Assembly (NCBI GenBank): GCA_023416995.1
Contig: JAEZGI010000029.1
Span: forward strand, 62,001 to 126,000
DNA from: Bacteroidota bacterium
GTDB lineage: Bacteria > Bacteroidota > Bacteroidia > Chitinophagales > Chitinophagaceae
Reading direction: 5' to 3'
DNA length: 64,000 nucleotides
Part shown: one piece after another, positions 1 to 10,500 of the stretch
How positions within the stretch are numbered: the stretch's first letter is position 1
How the letters are laid out: every line of letters begins with the position of its first letter
The notes under the pieces: generated by a model
Database searches by the model: none
Told to the model about the DNA's origin: nothing
What the model saw: the letters and a program-made list of their open reading frames with translations, nothing else
Position numbers and translations under genes: made by a program

Positions 1-3000
1 AATATTCCAGGGCGTATCCGCGATGACACCAACAATACAGATTCCGGATGTGTGAGTTATCTGAATGGATTATATCATGTACTGATTGATCTTGAAAATG
101 AAAAAGATGAAGAGATAAACGATCCTGCCGCGAAAAGCCGACTAATCAACGTTATCAAGGACCGGCTCATGAGTCACAGAAATCTTTGTGAAGATGTGGC
201 CGATATCAGATTTTTATGTAAATGGAAGATCGGTGTCTGCGCGGATATTCAGTTAGATGCTGAAGCAGATCCGGAGGTTGTTTACCTGGACATGATGGAC
301 AAGCTAAAACGATTCTTTACACCATCTCCACGATTTTATACGCTTTCGCAGTTACTTGATGAAAAAAAGAAAACGATGGACGAAGCTTTTGCTGGCCGTC
401 CATTGAATCAGACAGGAGGCCATGGTTTTCTGGACACGGACGAACTGGAGTCGATGCAATTGAGAAAAGCAATTCATCTTTCTGACCTTTATAATGTATT
501 GTTTACCGTGCCTGGAATCAGTAAGGTGGATCGGCTTCGCATAATAAATTGTAATACTTCGGGCCTGCTTCCGGCGAATCGATGGGTGATTGAGATACCT
601 GATAATCATGTGCCCGAGTTTGCTCCATCCTGTTGTGGATTCCAGTTTACACGCAATGGCAATACGCTTCCTTTTGATTTTGAAAAATACGGACCGATTA
701 TCGAAATAAATCTGAATACCAGTGGAAAGATCGCTTATGCTCCCGGTTCAGAAAATATTGATAGTGTAATTCCGCAAGGCCTTCACAGAAAAAATCTGCA
801 GGATTGGTATTCGATACAACACGACTTTCCTTCAATTTATGGTATCGGTGAAGCCGGACTGGCCGCTTCTGCAGGCATCGTTCGCCAATCGCAAGTTTTG
901 CAACTAAAAGGTTTCCTCTTTTTCTTCGACCAGTTGCTGGCTAACTATCTGTCGCAGTTAGCAAATATCAGGCAGCTTTTTGCTATAAATCCCGCTGATA
1001 CAAAACAAAACAAACACACGTATTTTTTAAACACTATTAAAACTATTCCCGGGGTTAAAGATCTTCTGCGGTTTCCGGATCGAAATGATACTACGTTTGT
1101 TGATAACCGTTATACATACCTGATCGACGCCAGCGAACTGAATAATGCAATAAACAACAACAAAATTCAAAAGAAGCTACCGGCAGACTTTACCGGCTTC
1201 AGCTTCAAATATGCTGCACAAAGAAATATTACACTGAATCAATGTATCGAAGATGCCATCAATGAATGCTGTACTGTGCACTATGTTCAAAATGTTGATG
1301 GGCTGTTTTGGTATTTTGTATTTACCTCAGATAGCCGTTTCGCAATAACTGATGGTGTGCATTATGAAAGCATGGCTGCGGCGTCAAAGGCCGCCGAAGA
1401 TCTGATGTTTCTTGCAGGTAACCGCCATAACTATCATTCATTCCGTATCTCAGAGAGTGACCGTTTCTCGTTTCGCATCAGTTTTGGAAATGCATCATAT
1501 CTTTACTATCTCCAGGAGATAGTAGAAGATGAAGATGCTTATGTCGCCCGTCGAACCGGGTTTCTCAATCATATTCTCTCAAGATTTGCGGAAAAATTTA
1601 CCGACTATGCCATGTTGAGTTTCGGTCTTGAGAAGCCGGAAATGATTCAGGCAAAGGAGAACCGCGCCAGGGAACTGTATCTTTCAAATTATGCGTCGTT
1701 AAGTGCCGGTCGTTCCAGGGGATATAATTACCTGGCGAACCAATGGCGCGGTGAAAATATTTCGGGCTTTGAAAAAAAATTCAAGGCATTGCTGGGAGCT
1801 AAAAAACTGCATCGGGAGTCATTGTGTAATTACTTTATTTATCGTTACCAGGAGAAATATACCATTCAGGTAAATGCGGGTACTCAATTAAGATTTCATA
1901 CGAAAGAACGGTTTGAGACTAAGGAAGATGCAGTAAGCGCTTTGAAGTTGATCCTTGCTGCAACAGACGATAAAACAAACTTTAACCTGGTAAACTATCA
2001 GTATGAAAACAGGTATTTTATCACCTTAAATTACAGGGAGGATCAGGAAGTCGTATTCGAAATGGCTTATGACGATCGTGCACTTGCATATGAAACGATG
2101 CAAAGACTTTCACGGGCTTTTTCAAGTGCTGTTGAAAATGGAAAAGTTTTTCCCTATACTTTTTTATATGCCGGCGTGCTAAGAAATGGGAATGGTACAA
2201 TTGTAAAAAAATTAGTTTCAAAACGGCCAGAGGAGAAGGCATCGAAAGAAATGGCGGTGAAAGCCATTTCTAAGATTAATGATGTACGGATCTGGGAATC
2301 CGAGGAGCCAGCTAATGAGAAGATCGGTCGTTTATATGGAGAACGAACATTCTATGATCACACTGTTTTTATTGATACCTCCGGTTTTAAAATCGACATC
2401 GATAATACTATCATCGGCAAGCCAGACCGCTACAGTTTTGAAGTGCTTGACCGAAACAATCATTTTAAACTGGAGTCACTCCATGATTTTGAATCAGAGT
2501 CATATGCAAAACACCAGGTGAATCACCTGATCTTGCTATTAACCAAATTCGAAAATTATTCGGTTTTACAACGCCAAAACAGCAATGCGTGGCAGGTTAT
2601 CATTTCCGATGATGAACAGCAGGCAGTCAGTTCTACGGATTATCCAGATCGTGAGCAGGCACAGCAGGCAATTAGCCAGATGTGGGATGTAGTTGGTGAA
2701 TACGTATACGTTCTTGAAATACATAAAGAGCCGGACACATACAAATTCGATTATGATTTTGGATACCAGCCTGGTGAAGTTTTTACATTCAGAAGCGAAA
2801 AATCATTTTCTTCTGAACAGGAGGCAAATGAAAAGCTGCAACAATTTTCAGCGAGTTTACCCAATGCAGTATTGGAATCAACCGGTGGATCGTATGTACT
2901 CGATGCCGGTGACAGCGAGATTTCTGTCCGCCTGTCTGATGCAGAACGCTGGAAGAAACCTGCGGCCACCATATCAGAATTGCTGAGCCAGCAAAAGGCC

Positions 3001-5940
3001 TTCAGAGCCCTCCGGCAATTTAATGAAGAAGCTTTGGCAAGAGCCGTGATTGTTGATGAGCAAAGTCGTTGTCAGTTTGCATACCAGTTAGTTGATAAAG
3101 ACTCCGTGTATGCTTTTGCAACCGAAATGACCAATAACGTGGTGGATACAGCCGATTTGAAAAAGAGGTTGTATTCTACAAAATACGATGATTATAATAT
3201 TCTCGATCTCAGTATCCGTGGTAATAATACTATTTGCAGGATAGATGAAAAGACAAAGCAAATCTGGTATCACTATCAGTTCAGTTCTGCTAATAGAATC
3301 CAAAAGCCCGGAACAACGGAGGCCAGGAAGCTAATACTGCTCGAAAGCGTGATGGGTTATAACACACGTGAAGATGCGGAGAAAGCGTTTCAGGAAACTT
3401 GTTTTTCGATACTGGAACTGGCCCTCGCTATAGGAAATTATGGTGATGGCAAGCCGATCAGTGATAAGGAGGTAAGGCTGTACAGGGAGAATGGAAAATT
3501 ATATAATGATCCGGTGGTATTTGTTCCAGCAGAAACACTGGAGTTTCTTGGAGCATATCCTGAAAAAGCCATTGAAGCCCTCGCTAAAATTTTTAAAAGC
3601 TATCCTGTCCGTACGATCCGAAAAAATAAGGATGCTAAACAGTTTCATGATCGTTTTGATCGTTGCACGCCATATGAGCAAACCGAACCCGACGATTGCC
3701 TTTTCAAAAACGAGATCCCGTTTTTCTATTTTGTTTTGTATGATAAGATAAGTGACCAGGAGTTATGGCAAAGCTCCGACTATTACCACAATGCCGATGA
3801 AGCGATACGCGCTTATTCATTTTTTGTTTTCCTGCTTGATTTTGAAGGAAACTATGCCATTGAGTGTGACTGCACAGGAAATTATAAATTAATAATTCGT
3901 GAGGTACTGGCGGAAAGTGTTAAGAGATTTGAGTTTTCCGATGATGCCTGGGGTGCGCAGGGTGTGCAACGTTTTATTGCTGCGTCCCAGGGAGAATACA
4001 GTTTTCATGCATACCAGGATGAGGCTTGTTGTTATCGGTTCATGGTGGCCTGTCCCGGTATTCTTAACCATAGTACCGAATATGATACCGATGATGCATG
4101 TGACCAGGCTATCAGGGAAATGTATGCAGGTATATCACAATTGCCCCTGCTTACTGACAAATATTTTTGCGGGCAATGGTCGGAAATGATGATTGACATG
4201 AACGGCCGTGAGATTGCACGAGTAAAACGCACCGACGCTTCGTCAACAAAACCGGGGGCATATCTCGGCCATTACCTTGATATACTTGAAGCAATTCAGC
4301 ACTGGGGTCTTGTTCATGAGCAGGGTATTTTATACCTGGCGGATTGCGAAAGGTCTATTCAATTTGAACCTCTGACGGTTTCTGATATTGAAAAACTTAA
4401 GGAGCAGTTGGTATGGTTATCCTGCTATTTTCCCATCGTCAAAAAACCAGGAGATCCTGTTAAGTATTGCCTTGAGATCAACATTCCCGGGTTCAATGCT
4501 TGTGCAGACTGCGTCAGCGAAGACGAGGAAGACGAAAATCGATCAGCCGCCTGGGTTTCTGAGTGTTGTTTTACAGACTGCGGAAAGATGTTACGATTGT
4601 ATAACCAGTCGTTGGACTGGTTAAAGGATATAAGAAACTATCGGAAAGTATTCGACTGTCAGTGTGGACCGTTCCGGATTTTACTGCATGATTCATCCAC
4701 AGGTTGCGCATCGGTCAGTCAGCCAGGAAATCAAAACATGGAGTGGACGCTTACGCCGGTTCTTGCCAATAGCCCTTTGTGTTATGATAATCCGGATCGG
4801 GTATGTGAAGCGATAACAAGAGCAAAAGCATTGATCGATCGCGAAGGATTACATATGGTGGAGCATATCCTTTTACGCCCACGAACGGAAGATGAATGCA
4901 AATGCATGTTGACGTCTTGTGCAAACACCTTTGATACATGTAGGTTTCCTGCCTTGACCGATAAGGATGAAGAGGATATTTGTGACACCCGATCGCCCGT
5001 GTGTTTTGAACCGGGCCATGATCCTTATTCATTTATAGCTACGATTGCATTGCCGGCATGGCCAGCACGTTTCCGTTCTGATCAAAATAAATTGTTGGTA
5101 GAAAACATGCTGCAACGTGAAGCGCCTGCACATATTTTATTGAGAATTTTATGGCTCACGCCGCATGATATGTGCCGATTTGAATCTTATCACAAAGACT
5201 GGATGAAGTGGATGGCATACCGGAAAACCTGTTCGGATGGTAATGCAGTATGTAATCTTACCGGCTTTCTTTTCAAAAGGGAATTTGAAAGGTTAATGAC
5301 CGGAGACCCATGCATTGTTTGCGATGAAGATCGGGACCAGCGTGTTGGTTGTGTTCAGCAGGCTAATGCAGAAGAGCGTGAGCAGGATACAGAACGTTGT
5401 AATCAAAGCTGGCTGGACCAGATCACCGAACTTTATTGCTGGAAAGGAGAAAGCTTTTCCATAAATACCCAACCATCTCCGAAAATTAAAACTGCAGGTT
5501 CCAGGGCTAAACTGATTAACGCACGACTCAATCGTTATAAAGAAGCTATTGACAGGATAGTTGTAAAGTCTTCAGGTAATGAGCTGGCAGTAAAGACCCG
5601 CAGAATGATGGATGCAGCCACCATAGCGGCCCCCGAATTTGACGCGCAAATTGTTCAGTTGCTGAAAATCCGGAACGAAAAAGATTCAAAAAAACGACCC
5701 TTAACAAAAAAGCAGGTAAAAGAACTATTGGAATCAATCAGCTTCTTTGTGCTGGATAAGATTGTGTTTGCAGATAATGCAACTGAAGGTCTTAGTTCAT
5801 TCAAAAAGACGTTTATCTCTTTGAAGAAAAATAAAATATTTAATGGCAAAACTTACGGTCTCTGGCAACCTGAGGAGGCGATTGAAGCCGGGATGGTAAT
5901 AGAACTAACAACCGTTGAAGGTCTTTTTGCAGAGTCATAA
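1..5940 (+). CDS. eCIS baseplate-like giant protein, 5'-truncated by window edge
   Basis: Reading frame is open from base 1, so the true start lies left of the window; the GTG at 52 is only the first start-like codon inside it. About 1979 residues are visible. The N-terminal part (roughly 300-600 bp) reads like the baseplate J/gp47-like proteins of eCIS loci: a pattern ending in HLSDLYNVLFTVPGI, where family members have a conserved SDL...I...V.GV segment. The C-terminal part has the motif HMVEHILLRPR (near 4850), then DPYSF...LPAWPARF and EAPAHILLRILWL (5020-5150), which I associate with the same eCIS family. The central part is unusual: a series of short beta-alpha modules (separate entry). 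Many Cys residues sit between 4490 and 5400. It is the first visible gene of the operon and ends 1 bp before the tape-measure gene. Function as a baseplate/wedge component is inferred from family pattern and neighbours; the exact Afp homologue is not settled. Confidence 0.75.
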   Translation, partial: NIPGRIRDDTNNTDSGCVSYLNGLYHVLIDLENEKDEEINDPAAKSRLINVIKDRLMSHRNLCEDVADIRFLCKWKIGVCADIQLDAEADPEVVYLDMMDKLKRFFTPSPRFYTLSQLLDEKKKTMDEAFAGRPLNQTGGHGFLDTDELESMQLRKAIHLSDLYNVLFTVPGISKVDRLRIINCNTSGLLPANRWVIEIPDNHVPEFAPSCCGFQFTRNGNTLPFDFEKYGPIIEINLNTSGKIAYAPGSENIDSVIPQGLHRKNLQDWYSIQHDFPSIYGIGEAGLAASAGIVRQSQVLQLKGFLFFFDQLLANYLSQLANIRQLFAINPADTKQNKHTYFLNTIKTIPGVKDLLRFPDRNDTTFVDNRYTYLIDASELNNAINNNKIQKKLPADFTGFSFKYAAQRNITLNQCIEDAINECCTVHYVQNVDGLFWYFVFTSDSRFAITDGVHYESMAAASKAAEDLMFLAGNRHNYHSFRISESDRFSFRISFGNASYLYYLQEIVEDEDAYVARRTGFLNHILSRFAEKFTDYAMLSFGLEKPEMIQAKENRARELYLSNYASLSAGRSRGYNYLANQWRGENISGFEKKFKALLGAKKLHRESLCNYFIYRYQEKYTIQVNAGTQLRFHTKERFETKEDAVSALKLILAATDDKTNFNLVNYQYENRYFITLNYREDQEVVFEMAYDDRALAYETMQRLSRAFSSAVENGKVFPYTFLYAGVLRNGNGTIVKKLVSKRPEEKASKEMAVKAISKINDVRIWESEEPANEKIGRLYGERTFYDHTVFIDTSGFKIDIDNTIIGKPDRYSFEVLDRNNHFKLESLHDFESESYAKHQVNHLILLLTKFENYSVLQRQNSNAWQVIISDDEQQAVSSTDYPDREQAQQAISQMWDVVGEYVYVLEIHKEPDTYKFDYDFGYQPGEVFTFRSEKSFSSEQEANEKLQQFSASLPNAVLESTGGSYVLDAGDSEISVRLSDAERWKKPAATISELLSQQKAFRALRQFNEEALARAVIVDEQSRCQFAYQLVDKDSVYAFATEMTNNVVDTADLKKRLYSTKYDDYNILDLSIRGNNTICRIDEKTKQIWYHYQFSSANRIQKPGTTEARKLILLESVMGYNTREDAEKAFQETCFSILELALAIGNYGDGKPISDKEVRLYRENGKLYNDPVVFVPAETLEFLGAYPEKAIEALAKIFKSYPVRTIRKNKDAKQFHDRFDRCTPYEQTEPDDCLFKNEIPFFYFVLYDKISDQELWQSSDYYHNADEAIRAYSFFVFLLDFEGNYAIECDCTGNYKLIIREVLAESVKRFEFSDDAWGAQGVQRFIAASQGEYSFHAYQDEACCYRFMVACPGILNHSTEYDTDDACDQAIREMYAGISQLPLLTDKYFCGQWSEMMIDMNGREIARVKRTDASSTKPGAYLGHYLDILEAIQHWGLVHEQGILYLADCERSIQFEPLTVSDIEKLKEQLVWLSCYFPIVKKPGDPVKYCLEINIPGFNACADCVSEDEEDENRSAAWVSECCFTDCGKMLRLYNQSLDWLKDIRNYRKVFDCQCGPFRILLHDSSTGCASVSQPGNQNMEWTLTPVLANSPLCYDNPDRVCEAITRAKALIDREGLHMVEHILLRPRTEDECKCMLTSCANTFDTCRFPALTDKDEEDICDTRSPVCFEPGHDPYSFIATIALPAWPARFRSDQNKLLVENMLQREAPAHILLRILWLTPHDMCRFESYHKDWMKWMAYRKTCSDGNAVCNLTGFLFKREFERLMTGDPCIVCDEDRDQRVGCVQQANAEEREQDTERCNQSWLDQITELYCWKGESFSINTQPSPKIKTAGSRAKLINARLNRYKEAIDRIVVKSSGNELAVKTRRMMDAATIAAPEFDAQIVQLLKIRNEKDSKKRPLTKKQVKELLESISFFVLDKIVFADNATEGLSSFKKTFISLKKNKIFNGKTYGLWQPEEAIEAGMVIELTTVEGLFAES
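1250..4150 (+). repeat. Tandem degenerate YegP/DUF1508-like modules inside the baseplate-like gene
   Basis: At least eight protein-level repeats of about 35-45 residues recur at irregular spacing. Each has an aromatic beta-strand (for example FWYFVFTSD, RYSFEVLDRNN, FFYFVLYDK), a second strand, then 'Y.s...A..A...l..L'. Examples lie near 1300-1425, 2010-2130, 2430-2540, 2585-2690, 2740-2860, 3070-3180, 3715-3840 and 4030-4140. The pattern resembles the YegP-like (DUF1508) fold, in which a short hairpin is followed by a helix rich in Ala. The repeats are visible at protein level only; DNA identity between copies is low, so the expansion is old. Family assignment is inference. Confidence 0.45.
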
Positions 5941-5941
5941 T

Positions 5942-7522
5942 ATGAACCACGTAATAAGAAAACAGGTGATGGAAATCACCGTGAGCCAACAGGATGAAGT
6001 ACACACGCTTCAACAAAAGCTGAGTCAATATAACCGCAGGACCTGCCTGGTTGTACTCGACGCGGTAATGACTGAACTCTGCCCGGATAATGAATATATT
6101 TTACTTGATAAACTGGAGATCAATCTCGGCAACATCACTGAAGGGGAGCTTGAAGGCATATCCGGAACCGGAAAATTATATCAACTTATAAAATCAGGTC
6201 TGGCAGCCAAAATACAACGCGCCGGAAATTCATCTTCGATACGATTTATTAATAGTAGCAATAAGGCAACGGAACAATGGTTGTTCTATATGATTCACGG
6301 TTACCTTGATTGGTCCGCCGTTAAAACAGACGAGCGATGGTACGAAAGAGTGATAGAAGGCCTGGCGGTCGACTTTACACTGGTAAGCAAGCTTTGTAAC
6401 CTCATCAAAACCAACGCCGGCGCGGTACGCCGGATTGCAGTTCAGCACAGCGAATCTTTTTTAGCTCGCCTGGCAGAAGTTATTACAGCCAGCAATCAAT
6501 CGCTGTTACCATCGGCAGTTGACGAAGTTGGAAAAATATTGCACCATCTCTTTAATACAGAAAGAAAGGATATCCATGTAAATATTCAACAGTTTAAAGC
6601 TGTAGTGTGGGCAGAGGTTTTAAAACTAGCATCAGCGAGGCAGGATAATAATACGGTTGCGTTGGTAAGAAGGTTAATCCTGAAATTTGTACCTGTTTCT
6701 GTGATAACTGACATGATCGTAGAACTTGAAGCGACAACGGCTGATGCATTGCCCGTTTTAAAATCCGTTTTGGAAGCACTATCCACAGAAAAAAAGTTAT
6801 CGGGCAGCCCCGACATCATATTACCTGGAACGAAGCAATCACACTACATAATCGAAAATCAAAAAGAAGCTCCCGGGACCGACGTTCGGATACCTGCACA
6901 ATCGGCCACAGATTCAAACGATCAGGAACCGGATTACATCACATATGCCGGCCTGGCACCTATACAACAACCAGTGCCAGTTGCCCCGCAAATCGAAAAA
7001 CTTCGGCAGGAAATCGGTGAACAGGGTGCGTTTATTGTACATGCAGGGCTCGTTTTACTCCATCCATTTCTTAAATACTACTTTAGGCATACCGGGTTCA
7101 CTTCAGAAGATAAATTCACTGACCGGGATAAAATGGAAAAAGCTGTTTTTCTGCTTCATTGGCTGGCAACAGGCCGAGCTTCCGGCGAGGAATATGAATT
7201 TTTCGTTCCGAAGATTCTGATCGGGTGGCCCATTGAGGAACCATTGGAAAAAGAACTCGAATTGACTGCTGAAGAAATAGCCGAGGCGGTTCGCATGATC
7301 GTTACCGTTATTAGTGAGTGGTCGATTCTGAAAAACACTTCAATCGATGGATTGAGAGAAGGTTTCCTCCGACGTCCAGGCAAGTTTTATATACAGCATG
7401 ATGACTATTATCTGCATATTGAAAAACAGGGTATTGATGTTTTGCTAAGTCATTTGCCCTGGAGCCTGGGGGTAATTAAATTACCATGGTTAAATGCGTT
7501 GATCCGGGTTATTTGGGTATGA
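5942..7522 (+). CDS. Contractile injection system tape measure protein (CIS_TMP family)
   Basis: 526 residues from the ATG at 5942, which lies 1 bp after the upstream stop; an ATG at 5915 in the same frame overlaps the previous gene and would add nine residues unlike the family. The N-terminus (HVIRKQVMEIT, then a leucine-rich stretch and LLDKLEINLGNI) and the C-terminal block starting near residue 369 (HAGLVLLHPFLKYYF, LLHWLATG, WSILKNTSIDGLREGFL, and a final LPWSLGVIKLPWL) match the CIS_TMP family seen next to eCIS baseplate genes. The middle, roughly residues 100-350, is helical and less conserved. CIS_TMP proteins are taken to set or assist tube/sheath length inside the particle. Neighbours on both sides are eCIS genes, which supports the call. 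Confidence 0.9.
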   Translation: MNHVIRKQVMEITVSQQDEVHTLQQKLSQYNRRTCLVVLDAVMTELCPDNEYILLDKLEINLGNITEGELEGISGTGKLYQLIKSGLAAKIQRAGNSSSIRFINSSNKATEQWLFYMIHGYLDWSAVKTDERWYERVIEGLAVDFTLVSKLCNLIKTNAGAVRRIAVQHSESFLARLAEVITASNQSLLPSAVDEVGKILHHLFNTERKDIHVNIQQFKAVVWAEVLKLASARQDNNTVALVRRLILKFVPVSVITDMIVELEATTADALPVLKSVLEALSTEKKLSGSPDIILPGTKQSHYIIENQKEAPGTDVRIPAQSATDSNDQEPDYITYAGLAPIQQPVPVAPQIEKLRQEIGEQGAFIVHAGLVLLHPFLKYYFRHTGFTSEDKFTDRDKMEKAVFLLHWLATGRASGEEYEFFVPKILIGWPIEEPLEKELELTAEEIAEAVRMIVTVISEWSILKNTSIDGLREGFLRRPGKFYIQHDDYYLHIEKQGIDVLLSHLPWSLGVIKLPWLNALIRVIWV

Positions 7523-7541
7523 AGATTATATAAGATAACCA

Positions 7542-10500
7542 ATGCAGTTTATGAAATCGGTAATCATATCCCGCAAGTCTTCCAATACAGGTCGCGTTGC
7601 TTTTGGTAACCGGACAAAACGTGCTGCATTTTTTGGTAATAAAAGTTTTTTTGGCAAATGCCGTGTACAAACGAAGCTAATAATCGGCGAACCGGATGAT
7701 AAATATGAAAAAGAAGCGGATACCGTTGCAGACAAGCTGATGCAGGCTCCTGATCACACTTCCGCAACAAAGAGCGATCAGGCGGTTGTAGGAAATATCA
7801 GCTCATGGCAACCCGCAGTTCAGTCCAAATGCGCCGGGTGTGAACAGGAAGAAAAGGAAAAGGATGAATCAAATCCTGCCATGGAGGCCACTTTACAACT
7901 AAAGCCCATTTTTGAAAGCCGGTCCGACGATGAGCAAATGAGTACCGTACAAAAAAAATGCGACGATTGTGAAGATGAAGAAGTGCAGGCAAAAAGATCT
8001 GGTGATGATTCTGTTTCCCCTTCATCACTTGAAACGGCACTTCATCAATCCGGCGGTTCCGGTTCTCCCATGCCTGGTGAAACCCGTATGAAAATGGAAA
8101 CTGCCTTTGGAAAAGATTTCTCTGATGTGCGGATCCATCAGGACAGTTCTGCCATCGCATTGAGTGAGGAGCTACAGGCTAAAGCATTTACTCACGGCAG
8201 CAACATTTATTTTAACAAAGGCAATTTTGATCCTGCCAGTTTAAATGGAATGCATTTGCTTGGTCATGAATTGACACATGTTGTTCAGCAGTCTGGCGGC
8301 AATGGCCATCAACCTGTTCAACGTGATTTGTTCGATGCGCTCTCTCCGGATGCAATGGTGAAACAAATGCGTGAAAAAAAAGAGGCAGCAGAAAAAGCCG
8401 CCATTGAACAATATCTGCAGCAAAATAAACCCGAATGTCTCAAGACTGCTTTTGGAGTAGCCTCCGCTGCGCAAAAATTTATTGCCGGTGAAAATGTAGA
8501 CAAAGGTAATCTCGCGGTACTGCGTGAAAGGATAAACTTCTTCCGGCAGGAAATGGGCCGGGTAGAATTGTGGTTGACAAAGAAGGAGGGACTTACAAAA
8601 GAAGAGGCTGATAAACTCAATGCCGATAAACAACTGATCATAGAATTGTTGAGCACACCACTTTCTCTCAACAAAAACATAGATGTATCAAAGTTTACGC
8701 TGGAAGAAATGCAGGCAGAACTGCAACGCATCGATTACTGGATGAGTGCAGGAAAGCCGATACCCGATGATGGCGGACTCGCAGATGGATTGCAGAAAAT
8801 CATCATTCTTACAAAAATGAGTGAGGATCCCCCCGTATTCATGGCATTGGATACTAGGAGTATGAAGCGATATTTGAATGTAAAGCACCCGGGTTACTCA
8901 CTGAAATCAATTTCGTTTTATTTATACGGTGATCCGGGTAAGACTTATTTCTTATCCAATCCGGATGGGTCACCTGCTGCGGAGTTTATTGCTGCAGGGA
9001 GCTCTTTAATTCCTGACCAGGCGAGTTTCCCTCAAATGACCCATCTCGCGAGCTCGCAAAAGATACAGATGAAAACTGATGGCATCAGCACAGATCTGCA
9101 GGGCGCTGGTGGCGAAATAATCGATATAACTCTTGAGGACCAGGTGTATCATTTAACGGATCCGCAGATGAAAGTGTTGATGGCTAGTATGTTTAAGCGA
9201 TCCAAAGCGTTATATAAGATCGAGCTGGAGTACTTGGAGGACCAATTGAAAGTATATAGCGACCATAAGAATGATACGAACTGGCTGGTCAGGAAAATTT
9301 CTGACACGGCTGGCGGAGCTGACTTCGATAGTGATTATTTCAAAATGGTTATTAAGCAGGCAAAACCGTTTGCTACTATGCTAAATAGCACCGCAGAAGC
9401 AGATATCAATCCTCAACTTGTAAACGAAGCATACTATCGTCTGAATGGTATCAAAGCTGAGGGAGAGAAAATTGAGAAGCAACTGATGAGTTACATGAAT
9501 GATACCGTTACCGGTGCATCGCGTGCTGTTACTACGCTTGAAGTAGTAAAAACTGCCGGTAGCATTGCCGCGAACTTTGTTCCCGGGCTTGGTATCGTTT
9601 ACGGAGGTATACAGGATGCTGCGCAGCAGGCAAGCGGAATGGCGATGGGTGTGCAGGATGAATGGAACTGGAAGAGTACGCGCAACAACCTTGTGATGGG
9701 TGTGGCGTCATTTGGCGTTGGCAAAGGCATAGGAGCAGTTGGCAAAGGGCTTGGGCAAATGGGCTCAAAATACCTGCCGCAGTTCGCAGGCAAGATCGCC
9801 GAACTCGCAAAGACACCTGCATTTACAAGTGGCGCAGGAAAATTCTTTGCAGGAACAGCGGGTAATGTTGCACAGAATGTGGCAGGTGCGCCGATTCTTA
9901 AACACATTGACAAACTCACCAGTGAAGGAAGATTTGCGACTTACGATGAAATTATAACAGATCTCGGTGATCAGTTCTCGGTAAAAAACCTGGCTCTTGC
10001 AGGCGCATCAACAGCCATGCAGGGAAGGCTTCCTGAAGACATACATATTGCCGGCGCGAATAAAAAGAACAATCCTACCATGAGTCAGGCACTCGCTGGT
10101 CAAACGACTGCGAAACCCACCCCTCCTGCCATCGAACAGCAACCTGTTCCCGTTCCGGTTACTGAGCCAACCGCAAAAATCACAGATAGTGACTTCGTAA
10201 AACCAGTGAGTGAAGACGCGACTGCGATTACATCATCTGATAAAATATTAGCTGAAGAGCCGGTAAAAATTGGTAAAGAAGAACATGAAGCCGTTGTAAC
10301 AAAAGATGGAGTGGGAGTATGCAGTCCGCATCCATGTCCTGTTATACATGTAGAGTATGCGAAAGAGCTGGCAGACAACAAAAAATTTGCAGATGATTAT
10401 CTGGAAATTAAGCGATTGCGGAACGCAGGTGAATATGAAACTGCTGCGGCAGCCGCAGTGAATCTTATTGGAAGAATGGAAGCAGCAAGGCTGACACCGG

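Noticed and set aside
5915..5941. Upstream ATG for the tape measure gene
   Set aside because: It overlaps the preceding gene and adds residues that do not match the family N-terminus; ATG at 5942 preferred.
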